From Hyaloscypha bicolor E (taxonomy: Eukaryota; Ascomycota; Leotiomycetes; Helotiales; Hyaloscyphaceae), in assembly GCF_002865645.1 (NCBI RefSeq), contig NW_020194589.1, positions 1,596,812 through 1,660,811 of the forward strand: a stretch of 64,000 nt of DNA. The letters are read 5' to 3'. The notes below the pieces were generated by a model. That model worked only from the letters and a program-made list of their open reading frames with translations. It did no database searches and was not told where the DNA came from. The translations under genes were made by a program, and so were the position numbers. The first letter of the stretch is position 1; the number at the start of each line of letters is the position of its first letter. Below, one piece after another: positions 46,845 through 58,027 of this stretch.

Positions 46845-48560
46845 ATAATAATTTCTTTATATTAGATATAGCTAAAGCCCCTAGCTCTTTATATAATAAT
46901 TATAATTATAATTATTTAAAAGATATATTAAATTGTAATTAGAAATTTCTTTCTTTTCTATATTTTTATTTTATAGGCTCTTTTTATTATTTTATTATTA
47001 TTATTAGAAATTCTATAGTTTCTAACTAGTAATTCTTTTTATTTAAATATTATATATATTTAGCTTTAATTATATATAAGTTATATTTTATAATTCTAAT
47101 AAGAAATATAGCTTAATATATATATTAAAAAAAATTAATTATATCTAGGAAAGAAATCTTTTAATTTCTAGGATATTATAATTTTATTAATTTAATATAT
47201 TACTATAATTATATTTTAATATATATATACTATTTTTTATATATAAATATTATTATAATTTAGTTTTAATTTAAAAATATAAAAGTTTTTAATTTCTAGC
47301 TTATATTATATAGAAATATTAAATTATTATAAAGCTATATTTAAAACTAGAAAAAAAAATTTAGATTATATATTAGTTAAATAAAAAGAATTACTTAGAT
47401 TATATATAATTTATATATAGAAATAAAAAAGTAAATATAATAGTTTAAAAAGCTATTAGCTAGAATTAGAAGTTTCTATTTATTTTCTTAATAAAGAAAA
47501 AAGAAAAAGAGAAAATTTATAATTAAGTTTATTTAAATTAAATTCTAAATTCTATTATTTTTCCTTAATTTAATTCTTTAATAATAAAATAAAAGAAAGA
47601 ATTCTTATTTATAAAAAATAAAATAAAAATTTATAAGAATATAATAAAGCTATTCTATAAGTTATATAAATTATATAGTTTTAATTAGTTTTTTTTTCTT
47701 TTTAATTTAAATCTAATTAAAAAATATAATAATAAATAAAATTATAAATTATAAAATTAAAAACTATTTCTATTTTAATTAAAAATATAAAAGAGATTTT
47801 ATAAGAACTATAAAATAAAATTAATCTAATAAATTAGTAATATTTAATAAAAAGGCTTATTTATAAGCTAGAAAACGTAATTACTAATAAGGAAATAGCT
47901 ATTATATATTAAAGCCTTAATAAATATAGGCTAAAAAATCGCGATTTTAATAAAATAAATAATAATATATATTTTTATTTAAATATTCTTTTTATTATTC
48001 TAAGCCAAGTTTTAAGAATTTAAATATAATTATATTCTAATATATATTTTTTTAGAAAAGGGAAATTCTAATATTTCTTATATAACTCGTATTTTTTAGG
48101 AAGTCCTAAAAGCTAATTACTTAGAATAGTTCAAATATAAAATAATATAAAAGAGAATAAAAAGGAAAGAATTAGGCTATAGAAAGGTTATATATCTAGT
48201 AACTAGTATTAGATATATAATTATAGTATAAATAAATAATATAGCTTTTAAAAATATTTTATAATTACTAAAAATAAATTCAATATTAAATTATATTATA
48301 TAAACCGGATAATATATTAAAGAATTAATTATATTAATTAATATAATTAATATAATTCAGATTTTTTTTAATTAAATTAAATTATTATATAATTATAATA
48401 AATTACTATTTATTTAATAAGTATTAAATAACTAAGATATATATTAGGTAGCTCTAGTTAAACTAAGTTAGAGCTTATATAATAGTAGCTATATATTAGC
48501 TTTTAATAATAATAAACTAGTTATTCTCTTATATTTCCCCTTTTTTAATTTAGTTTCGAG
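46845..48560. other. AT-rich, RIP-degraded DNA without genes
   Basis: TpA-rich, with no frame and no recognised motif. Ends at about 48.56 kb with a sharp return to normal GC (AAGCGCTGCCGCCCC). Confidence 0.6.
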
Positions 48561-48639
48561 TTACTTACTAAGCGCTGCCGCCCCTGATTAGTATAGCGCT
48601 AGAGCTAGAGCGGGCGGGAGCGTTACCGGATTAGGCTAG

Positions 48640-48800
48640 CACGGTCACGTGTATGATCACGTGTGTATTAATCAGATTAATCAGCTTAATTATGATTAAT
48701 CTAATTAATACGTGAATAGATTATGATTAATGAGTATATTTCGTGATTAGATTAGATTAATGGCCATTAATCTAATCTAATCTAATCTAATCATTTGGCA
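48640..48800. repeat. Palindrome and TAATC repeats at the isochore edge
   Basis: A perfect 38-bp palindrome spans 48745-48782 (two 19-nt arms meeting at TGGCCA), built of GATTA units and followed by further CTAAT repeats to about 48792. Just upstream are two CACGTG boxes (48647 and 48659) and several ATTAAT/GATTAAT motifs in both orientations. It may be the end of a small inverted-repeat transposon or a recombination hotspot; no second copy was seen. Confidence 0.75.
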
Positions 48801-49056
48801 CACTGGGACCGGACTACGTCAAAGTTAGTGGGGTGCCTCTAATCCCAGTATGGGGCTGTAAGGACATTATTATTAGTAACGTTGGCCGGCCTACTGACTT
48901 CATTTCCCCCACTGTGAATAGATTGAAGATATTGGAGGGTTGTGAGGCTTGGGAGAGGATTACGCTGGACCTCGAAGCTCTCTAGAGATACGCTAGGGAG
49001 AGTACTAGTTGGGTGTATTCGGGAATCTTCATGACTAGGCCTGTATATGCAAAACG
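48789..49056 (+). pseudogene. Orphan coding fragment cut by the palindrome
   Basis: One frame stays protein-like for about 88 codons (GPDYVKVSGVPLIPVWGC, then RPTDFISPTVNRLKILEG, then WVYSGIFMTRPVYAKRLN) with a single TAG at about 48985, where Gln would fit. There is no start codon: the left end runs straight into the TAATC repeat, so the 5' part seems lost. I do not recognise the family. It could be chance, but composition and the single RIP-type stop favour a gene remnant. Confidence 0.3.
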
Positions 49057-49509
49057 CCTCAATTAAAGAGCATACAAGGGCCGGCAGGGCAATATTGAAC
49101 CGTCTTCAAGGCCAAAACATCAGCGGAAGTGCTAAAGTCTATCTTAGAGATGTGATTAATTATGGTACTGGAAATGAATATATAGCAGGTAGAAATGATT
49201 CCCAGATTTTCTTCATTTTCCCGAACCATACTGAGTCTGAGCCCGCTCTATCCTGGAAGCCGCCGATCGCATTGATCTATGCTCCGAGCCCTCATTCCAA
49301 GAAAATTGTCCATACCAGAGACGATATATGCGAAGAATGACTTGGCCGATCCGGAGTTGTGAAAACAATTATAACGAGATAGCCGCCTTCAATAGTGAAC
49401 GTTACATGAATACAGCCCACTGGAAGATTACGACACCGGCATATGCACCCCCGAATCCAATCCGCCTGGTGAATCTCGCATTTGAATGTGTAGGGGCTCC
49501 GACATCACC
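49057..49509. other. Intergenic; one unassigned plus-strand frame
   Basis: A 97-codon plus-strand frame at 49047-49340 (with ISGSAKVYLRDVINYG) has fair composition but no recognised domain and overlaps the end of the orphan fragment in another frame. It lies tail-to-tail with the membrane protein gene that ends at 49510. Confidence 0.35.
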
Positions 49510-50423
49510 TTAGCGTCCGTGTTGGTCCCAGCTCAGCGGGCTGTTTGTCCCCCAGTCCCCTCTGTAGCCGATTGGGAGGACCGGGTGCTCGTTATTCGTC
49601 CCCTTCCTTGGTCTCGCGCTCCAACGACCAATGATAATAGCGAGCCCAACTACAGCGAGAAACCCGATAGTGGCCCCCACGCCAATACCTGCTGCTGCCC
49701 CGGGTTTGAGCCCTCCTCCATTATTACTCGCGGCGGGCTTGGAGGCTGATGAGGTACTGGGTGCTGTGGATATTGATGTCTAATTCGGGACTCGAGCTAT
49801 AAGCTTCATGTTTCCAATCTTTGATGCCAACTCTAAATTTAAAAATGGGGATTATTACTAGCAAGGAAAAAAAGGTACTTACGAATGTCGTACTCTGGAA
49901 ATCAGTTGATTGGAACCGGACCTGGACGCTGTATGCATTCAACGCCCCTGCACCCCAGGTACTCGTAGTGGTTGACGGGTTGGCAGTTACTCCGTCGGAG
50001 ATGACAGTCATTACCGTGAAGATAGCATTGAACGGCGAATTGCACCCCATTGTAGTCTCCCAGGTCATGGGAGTCTGGTAGTTACAAAAAAAGGACCTGT
50101 GACAAGGTTAATACACAAAACTTTCGTACCGCTTGGAGGCTAGCAACGAACGTTGGGCAGCACGTCACTACAGTTTCCGTGACAGCTCCTGCTGCGTTAA
50201 GTGATGTGCAAGCAGACGTGTATCCGGCAGGGCAGATTCCTGGGGAGTAATAATCGGTTCGCGCATCTCCGTAGTTGCTTGGGAAACATCTATCGGTGCT
50301 GACAGGTCCAGCAGCATGATAAAAATTGCCTATGATGGGTGGGTTTATAAGGTAAACATTGGCAAAGGAGGAGATACAGGAGGCTGGCGGAGTAAAGGTC
50401 GATGTCAAAGCGCCTAGAGACAT
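49510..50423 (-). CDS. Single-pass membrane protein, Cys-rich ectodomain and Ser/Thr stalk
   Basis: Three exons: 50423-50130, 50074-49883 and 49779-49510. Introns are 55 and 103 nt (GTACGA...CTACCAG and GTAAGT...AATTAG) and all phases agree, giving 251 residues. The order matches a widespread fungal membrane-protein layout. The N-terminal extracellular part has conserved Cys and aromatic patches (TTFTPPASC-like start, DRCFPSNY, YYSPGICPAGYTSAC, TVVTCCP, then WETTMGCNSPF, and VQVRFQSTDF). A Ser/Thr-rich stalk at about residues 162-180 follows, then one transmembrane helix at about 191-213 (GIGVGATIGFLAVVGLAIII) and a short cytoplasmic tail. No classical signal peptide is visible, which is usual for this type. 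The function of the family is not established; a cell-surface role is inferred. The gene looks intact. Confidence 0.75.
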
Positions 50424-50581
50424 TTCTAGCGACTTTGATTTTCACCTACGGCTTGTTGATCCACTTTAGTGCCAGTTGGAGAGGCGTACTAACTCGACCT
50501 GACGTCCAGACAAGAAGCTTGACAGTTTTAGAGGTGCTGAGAGTGCTGGAAAATAGGCGCTGAATTGACCTCGCTCGGATG

Positions 50582-50930
50582 TGTTGAAATTAGGGGCCTG
50601 AGGCCCCTAATAGGCTTAGTAAGCCCTGGAACGGAGCCTTAGGGGCTGTGCACTAATGGGCTTAAGCCATAGGCTTATTACTGAGTAGATTATGCCCTGT
50701 AAGGTTGATTCAGGGCATAATGTGCCCTGTGAGGCTAAATGGGCTCAGCTGAGGTTGAATGGTTCAGTATAAGGCTCTCTGGTTTAGGGGTTTAGTGCAT
50801 GTGACTTAGGGGGTTCAGGGCTATATATACAGGCTACTTACCACTGTAGAACAGCAGTCAATTCAGTACGTTTTACTTGGGTTACATTGCAAGCACGTGA
50901 CCCTAGCTCCTTTACTTAGCTAGTTCAACA
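50582..50930 (+). mobile_element. Solo copia LTR, diverged subfamily
   Basis: 349 bp from TGTTGAAATTAGGGGCCTGA to TTAGCTAGTTCAACA, flanked by duplication GGATG (50577-50581 and 50931-50935). Both ends are the reverse complement of the copia LTRs at 28620 and 33325, but the middle lacks the 18-bp GGTATTCCAGC array and has other short repeats (AGGGCATAATGTGCCCTG). It is little mutated by RIP, as expected for a low-copy solo LTR or a young insertion. It sits 158 bp upstream of the membrane-protein start codon. Confidence 0.9.
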
Positions 50931-52414
50931 GGATGATGCCGAGATTCCCTGTTGCCGATCGGACCAGGGCTAGCTATATTAGTGCTAGAAGGCTTCACTG
51001 ACAACCTTCCTCACCCCTCACATCTGTTTAACTACAACAGCGCAACAAACTGAAAAAAAGGAGTAGATAATCGTGATCTACAACTTAATTATAGTCACAT
51101 TGGAAGTTTTTAGAATTTTCTGAGCACTTTGAAAAAATTATAAATCTTTTGGTGTTCTTTGGGTGGGGCGATTGAGGGGCCCGGGGGCTTGGGCAGGTGT
51201 CGGGTGACCCCTTCTAGTCTACTGAGAAAAAAAGTGGTTAACTTTAAATGATTAAGTGTGGAATTGTGAGGCCGATTTCGTTTCCTACCGTACTGGAATG
51301 GCGGCTGGAGAGGTAGCTGACACTGCCTCTCTACTGAGCACCTGTTATGTATACTCTTCTCGTGGCCTCGAATCTGGCCCTAATCCTGCAGCTGCCAACC
51401 CATCATGCTCAAGATAACAGCATGGCCAGTAGGGCGATGGATTTGCGAGTTGCGACGGCAACCTCGAAAGCGACTGCGACTCGATCTCGGATCGTCCTTA
51501 GGGCCTTACAGTTCACGCGCCTGCTATGCTGTAGTCTGGTGGAGGTCATACTAGATCGAGGGTTACATGTTCAATATAAAGGTAAATATTTTATTCTATA
51601 CTAATACTATTGTTGAAGGATTCCAGCCCTCATGACTTCCTGGTCCTGGCTCAGAAAGTGTCGTCACGTGGGATGCAACGTTGGGCGCCACTTGGTCACG
51701 TGCTAGCATGCCCAGCGTGCACGTACCAGACGCCTCATATACTCTGTAGAATAGGGGTCTTCAATCGTAACTCTTATCAATTGATTCAATATTACACTCT
51801 ATGTTTACCTTGCTTCCGCACCCTCATAACGTAACCTTTCAACACGCATCTATATTAAGCAAACTGAGATCCAGAAGAAGAAAAAGAAGAAAAAAAGCTC
51901 CAAAGGGGACCTTGTCGGAGCCCAAATAGGACCTACCCCCAGAGACAAGACAAGGAAGGTGTAACCGGCCTTAAGGGAGCTAAAACGAGCCCCTGTGAAT
52001 ACTAAAATAGTTCAGGCTTACTTAGCGTGCGCTTATGCCGTACTCAGGAATGCTCACCCTCGGCTCAAGCTTGCTCACCCATAGCTCAGGCTAAAGCAGC
52101 AGCAGCTCAGGTCCAGAGACAGAAATGGAAAATGACACGAAAACATTCCCATACCGTACTGCCTGAAACACTTCAAAACTTCAGATGCGACCGAGGATTA
52201 TTTGCCGAGAAAAAGACAAGGAACCAGATTTCAATGTATTAAAGGTTCTATTAAGCTATATGAAAGTTATTTGGGTGTTATAGTAGAGACGAACTTTTGA
52301 TGTGTTCCAAGTGAGTACCAGAACGAGCGAAAACTTCCCGAGAAGTTGGAAGGAAATCATTGAAGGATTCGAATGCATTCCGGTTCCCCATGTTCCCATA
52401 GAGTGACACATTTC
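50931..52414. other. Intergenic; no supported gene
   Basis: Frames are short and mutually overlapping. The one at 51347-51604 begins with a hydrophobic leader (MYTLLVASNLALILQL) that resembles a signal peptide, but nothing after it is recognisable. A purine run (AAGAAGAAAAAGAAG) is at about 51873, and a GCTCA-rich patch at 52040-52110. The 3' side (52260-52414) is the downstream flank of the methyltransferase gene. Confidence 0.4.
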
Positions 52415-53727
52415 TCAAGAAACCGAGGTAATTTCCTCCGACTTCTTCGCAATCATCAAATACATCGGCGTGAATAGTCCCTCCTTCGCACCAGCCACAA
52501 GACTATCAGCTGCTCTTGCCAAGCTCGCCGCAGTTTTCGCACTCCCACCTGGTGCCAGTCGCACCACCTCCAACACAGATAGCAGTCTCTGCACCATACC
52601 TCTTACCGGCTTCGTCATTCTCAAGACAGTGAAGAAGTCCCACAACGAACCCATATACTTGAATTCTCCCGCGATAGGATAGTACCAAGGAATGAGATCG
52701 GGACGAAGGGACATGTCTTCAGCATGCTGCAATTCAAAGCCAGCCGCTTTAATAGCTCGATGTCCTTCTTGCACTTTCACCATGTTTGCGATGCCATCTC
52801 CTTGTTCAATGCCGAGTCTGATCTCTCGATGATGTGGATTGTTCGCGTCGTATTTGTCGGTCATGAGCCACTCATAGACTCCAAATATGCCACCCGGTTT
52901 CAAGACGCGGAAGATTTCGGAATACACGCCTTCGAGGCTAGGCGCGTGGCAGGTTGCTTCAATGGCATAGACGGCATCGAAGTTATTGTCTGGAAATGGT
53001 AATTCCTGAATACTTGTATTAGACACCACCTAAGAATACGAAGGGGGTTGAGTAGATTGCATACCATGAAATCTCCCTTAATAAACTTAAGACGATCTGA
53101 CATTCCAGCACGTTCCGCAACAAGAGTGGCACGCTGGATCTGGTAGTCGTTGATATTCAATCCAGTGACATGTATATCGACGAAGTTGGCGATTTCTCGT
53201 GCCGGTCCGCCAACTCCGCATCCCACGTCTAGGACTTTCATCTGACTCTTCAGGTTCATCTTCGTTGCCAAATAGTGCTCGTGTCTTGCGATGGCTTGGA
53301 GAAAGGGCTCGCTGGCTGCGAAACGACAGAAATGGAAGGATTGGCCCCATGCCTCTTCGTACAATCCTGTTGCGAGATCGTAATAACTACAATGGAATGT
53401 CAGTGGTAGGCACAGAGGTACGAAGGAGTCATCATACTTTCGAGTGATGTTTGCATAATCTGCTTTCCTACTCTGATTCATAATAGTAAGCTTGGAATGG
53501 AAAGGAGAGGAAGAGATCCTTACCTCTCTGTCTTCTATTGTTTCAATCTTCGCATCTTTATCGTCCCAGTGGCGAAAATAGGCATCTGCTGCTACTTGCT
53601 GAGCTTTCGAGTCTTTGCTCAGCATGGCCATGAAGGCAGATTTTTGGTTAGCGGATTGACCGTGCAATGCTTGGTTGAACGCAGCATCACGTTGGTGGTC
53701 TTCTTTTGTGAGGTGTGAAGATTGCAT
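52415..53727 (-). CDS. erg6: Sterol 24-C-methyltransferase (ERG6-like)
   Basis: This enzyme transfers a methyl group from S-adenosylmethionine to C-24 of the sterol side chain (zymosterol or lanosterol type) in ergosterol synthesis, at the ER or lipid droplets. Four exons: 53727-53524, 53472-53438, 53386-53065 and 53005-52415, with introns of 51, 51 and 59 nt (GTAAGG/GTATGA/GTATGC donors). The product is 383 residues, the family's normal length. Landmarks: WGQSFHFCRF (about 93), ARHEHYLA, the SAM-binding LDVGCGVGGPAREIA (about 132), TGLNINDYQIQRA, KGDFM joined to PFPDNNFDAVYAIEATCHAPS (about 190-210), GGIFGVYEWLMTDKYD, GIEQGDGIANMVK and IPWYYPIAGE, with the sterol-MT C-terminal domain ending FTPMYLMIAKK. 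The ATG at 53727 was chosen because it gives the usual N-terminus. It appears intact. Whether it is the only ERG6 gene of the organism or a second copy cannot be told here. Confidence 0.9.
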
Positions 53728-54512
53728 GGTATTTGCCGCTGGTGAGGCAGGAAGTTGGGGGGGGAACAATCCTACTAATAGAAGCGCGAACTGAAGCTCA
53801 GAAAGAAACAGCTCCGAGGGAGAAAGAAGCTTGAGGGGATAAGGCTGGATTTTGTACTTAATTGAGATTGTGTCCCGCTTCGATGGCTCCAACTTTTTTT
53901 TACGTGAAGAGAGTCGTTATCTGACCCTTGTAATTGCGTATTCGTATCTTTCGTCAGTGCCTCAAACGGAAAATTTTGGCATTCTTGATGTGGAATTGGA
54001 ACTCTCGATGTTGTTCGTCGGCTGGAGAGTTTGACTCCGGGTGTTCAGGGGTCAAGCGAGGGGGCTTGCCAAGATCTCCAACACGAATACGAAATAGCGC
54101 ACCAAAAACCAAACAGCGGGAACATCCGGTGGCTCACAACAACAAATATGCAAGGTAACCCGAATACGACGTTCGTTGTGAACGCTTACTGAAATTCATA
54201 TTCTCTGCTTGAAAGATCCAAGAATACTTTGGCCGTGATTGCAAAGCTACCAATGATACGGGTCGTAATGGACAGAAAGGCGGCACCATCTCCCGACAAT
54301 CCCCTTAAGATTCCTTCATTCTCTCAATTACTGCAACGAATTCCGCTAAGGCAGTAGCTACTTGAATTATTTGACATTGACGCAGTTAATGTCGTTAGTT
54401 AAATTACATCCATCCTCCATATTAACAACTAAGTAACACACAAGACTCCCAAGACAGACGAACCTATATTTGCTAAAATGCAAAAACAAAACAAGAAGGT
54501 GGATTTGGACAC
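53728..54512. other. Intergenic; promoter side of the methyltransferase
   Basis: Contains the 5' flank of the methyltransferase gene; a frame extends upstream of its ATG but has no family similarity. No other feature is supported. Confidence 0.4.
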
Positions 54513-55324
54513 TCAACTCATGTTTTCCTCTTCACCGTACACCACACTCCAACTAAATTTCCCCATTTTCCCTCTCTTTCTCGTTGTGAGCCGGACTCGG
54601 CCCAGCCCCGTAACTTCGTTCACTTCTGCGTTGCACATGATCCCGGGCTTCTTCGTAAGTGCTTTCTGAGGTTCTGAACCCGAGTATGCAGCAGTATTCG
54701 GCCCAAGCGCCTCTGTCGTAGCTTCCGCCAAATCTGCCACAGCACGAAACGAATTAATCGTCTTCGCTTGCGGGAAAGTTCACAATTGTGCCGTGCGTCC
54801 ATTCACGAACTGTAAGTTCCTAGCATCCACAAGCCTGCTAGCATCCAGGTAAGCACGATTCAAAATAACGAGAATCCCCATTGATAAGTCCCGTCTCCTA
54901 AAGGAACACAAGTTGTGCTGAAATCCTTTTCGTGTTCTGATTGGAGTTGAGTCAATTGGACGTCTGCCAGAGAAACTTTGACTTGTCATAGTAGGGGTCT
55001 TGCTTTTGAACATATACGGCCCTCGTGTCCATCAACGTTGGTAGTGCAATCAGAAAAAATGATGAGAAGACGATCCACATCATGATAAATCTTGGTTTCA
55101 ATCCCGGTAATTTGACGAATGCTTTCAAGGGCAGGCAATACTGCGAACACACTTGCTGGGCTGAATACCAGTGCCGAAAATAAATCGAAACTAACACGGG
55201 TTGCCTCCCTCGTTCGCATGAGCATATCTGTCGTTGTGCAGAAGGAAGGATACCCCAAAACAGTTTGCAGGCCTCGTCTAGCAACCAGATTGAAAGAAAC
55301 ATCTCTGAGCTTTGCTTGGCCCAT
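54513..55324 (-). pseudogene. Fungal multi-TM membrane protein, broken
   Basis: The start MGQAKLRDVSFNLVARRG, then GLQTVLGYPSF and RVSFDLFSALVFSPASVFAVLPALESI, resembles a large family of Pezizomycotina integral membrane proteins of unknown function (RDxxFNxxxGRGxQ start). The next expected helix is found in another frame (MMWIVFSSFFLIALPTL, about 55085-55035), implying a one-base shift at about 55090-55100. Further down YQWGFSL (about 54900) and WMLAGLWMLGTYSS are followed by a soluble segment FRAVADLAEATTEALGPNTAAYS (about 54750-54680), a typical family block. Stops TGA lie where Trp or another residue is expected (LF*IVLTWM and SS*MDAQL*). Introns could explain one break but not all. Family identification is from motif memory. 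Confidence 0.5.
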
Positions 55325-56584
55325 AGTGTAACTGCCTGATACCGAATCTAGCGCGAAGAGACTTTAGGACCCATTAATACCAAATCCTAATAAACTTTAC
55401 CAAAACATTTCCTTATCTTTCCCTCTATTCCAATCTACCACCTTAGCGGCATATTTGTATCGTTAACATCGCTCTCTCCAAACGGGACAGTTAACGCTGG
55501 TGAGAGAATGGGCAATTGGAGTGACATTGTGATATGCCTTTACTCTACGCATCAACTAACTCCAAAAGCGTCGCCTCAGCACTCTTGTAACTGTAACTCA
55601 CAAAGTCGCTGTCTAGGAGAATTTGCCCACTACCTGCTGCTAGAGCAGAACCATCCCTTTCGTGATCATCGCGGAACATAGTTTCTTTTTCCATCCCTCG
55701 GAGGAAAACCCTTGGCCACTCCACGTTTACTCAACAAGAGAACCTCACAGGGCCAGAGGGCTAGATGATGTCAATTTGGATGGGGACATGGCGAAGAAGA
55801 CTTGAGAGGAGCATAGTAAAGATTTCAAGTGCTGGTGCGAGACAGGAAGACTCTGCCTTAGGGAGGAGTATTGAACTCAGTCTCGCTTAGCTTTCGGTTG
55901 TGAGCGAGCTGGAAAAAGGGGTTCGGGGAAACGCAAAGTCGAAATCGAAGTAGCATAGTGGTGAGAATATTACGAGAATATTGTACGAAAGAACCAAAAT
56001 GAGTGTCTTGTCTTTAGCACGTCTGATGACTCTTCTCATACAATGTATGCCAGCGTTTCCCCTCAATTTTGTACAAAGCTCGACCATTCCGGACAGTATC
56101 CGCAACCAGCCTCTGCAAAGAACACTAACTCTATCGCCATTGGCCAGCGCAACCAAAAGGGTACATCTAATATAAGCAGGGAGGGTGGTTGGAGATTGCT
56201 TGAGCATGGACCAGTTGCGTTTCCGAAAAGACAATCTGACCGCCAAAGAGAATATGCAGAACTTAGAACGGATCCTAGCAGCGCCTGGTGTCTGGTAATA
56301 CAACTGATTGGAGAAATTTTGCGGAATGCACTACGCAGCAAAGTTTAGCTGAGACTAAGTCATTTTGAGCAAGGTTGAATTGAGAACAGTGAGAAGTGAA
56401 CCAAGTGAACCGAACTAGTATCTTCGTAAAATTTTACATTTCGCACTTATATTCGAGTTCACCAAAGTTGTAAACTGCAAACTCCTATAATTATTCAATT
56501 TCCACGATCCCGCTACCTTGGCTTCATCTTGAACATTTCACAGCCCGAGCCACACCTCGAGGAGCCACAACACTCTGCCGCGCC
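55325..56584. other. Intergenic; no supported gene
   Basis: Overlapping frames on both strands between 55887 and 56348 have no recognisable content. The last 100 bp before 56585 may be the promoter of the F-box-like gene. Confidence 0.4.
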
Positions 56585-57658
56585 TTGTTTGAAAATCCTA
56601 TCGATAACCGCTATGGATCGTCTTCAAGCCTCTCGACCATAGATTCCAGGTCTCGCAACTTATACGCGAAGATTCAGAATAACAAGAGGAAGATCTTCGA
56701 TCGTTATCTTGGGACAGAAGATGAAGATCCACAACATGCATCCAAGAAGATTGTATCTCCCTTTATGAGGCTACCTGTTGAAGTGCGCCAGATTATATAT
56801 TCTTACGACATACCAGACATGCTAGTCACTGTCACAGCTAATTATGAGATTATTTGGAAGGAGCGGTTTGGACGGGACCGTAAGCGTTGCTGCCCGGCCC
56901 TCTTAGGAACGAATCGAACGATCTACTGTGGGTCGGTGGGACAGTACTAGGCCTCAACCGAGTATTGGATTCCCCTCGACAAAGATTGTTTGGGATTTGC
57001 AATCGGAAGTTTATGCTCAAGACCTCAACAACTTCGTCAACCGTTCCTTCCTCAACATCATCGACGAAAGTTTCGGGCACGCTCTCTACTATATCAACGA
57101 AATCACCACCTTCCGGCTCATTGTTTAGCACTGCTCCCAGCTCCACACTGGAGTTAGGGCTTCCATTCGGTTTTAGATTCCTCGCAAAATTAGATCTCTT
57201 TGTTCACCTCATCCATATGGCTCGGTCGAAGGATTGAAAGCGGTCACTAAGTTCAAAACTAAAGTGGACCAAAGGGAAGCACTGCAGCACCTTGAACTAC
57301 TAGAAGGTCTCTCGAACTATTTCTCCCCGTCGGGACCTGGAAATTTGCAAGACCTCAACCTTTACACTATGCGTGGTGACCGATATTTCCGCTCGTATGT
57401 ATTGAGTGATGTGGGCTATAACGTATTGGCTGCTGCAGAACAGCAGGCACTTATATGCGAAAGTCTGAAGTTGAATCTTCATGCTCTGCAAAATTCGGTT
57501 ATCTGGTAGTGTTCGTTTGATACAAACAGGGGAGCGAGTTTCCATTTTTTTAATACTTCGAGGAAGTCATAGGCGAAGTTGAAGAAGTGACAGAGCAATA
57601 TTTCAAGCGGGTGGAGAGGAACATACTTGGAGTTTATGATGAGGAAGAAGAAAACTAA
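56585..57658 (+). pseudogene. F-box-like (2EXR-type) protein, probably degenerate
   Basis: The first part reads KKIVSPFMRLPVEVRQIIYSY at about residues 54-74, the F-box-like/2EXR start of many fungal proteins, followed by CCPALLGTNRTIYC (family: LLRxNRxIYxEA). Later parts of the expected protein lie in different frames: FVNRSFLNIIDESFGHALYYINEITTFRLIV at about 57033-57127, then KFKTKVDQREALQHLELLEGLSNYF at about 57243-57320. The tail FEEVIGEVEEVTEQYFKRVERN ends DEEEEN at about 57656. Three frame changes within 1 kb, with no good splice signals at each, suggest indels, although one intron near 57500 is possible. The role of this protein group is unknown. Confidence 0.45.
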
Positions 57659-58027
57659 GGCGCTTTTGAATCAACGTTAACTTTCCCACGGTGCACAGAA
57701 TGGGACATTGAGAAAATCTCCTCTCCATCTACCACATCCGCCTCTGGCGTCAAAAGGCCGACAACTCGCTCAGTTGGGGAGCAGCAGACGAACGAAGGTG
57801 GACTCTTGGATAGACAGAGAACCGGGCGCGAAAGATAGAATATACTGTTCAGCTAGTTCACTCCGCAAACTATTTAAATAAAGGGTAATTCAGGAAGGGT
57901 TAATACAAAGTGACTTGTGCGTGATTTCATGTAGAGCGCATCTTATGCCACCTTCCCCTGAAAATGTTTTCTACCACCCGTTGCAAAATTCACCTCTGCA
58001 TCGCTCCTGCAATGAGTCTAAAGCTTC
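57659..58027. other. Intergenic; 3' flanks of converging genes
   Basis: Space between the ends of the plus-strand F-box-like gene and the minus-strand transporter. No distinct feature. Confidence 0.4.
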
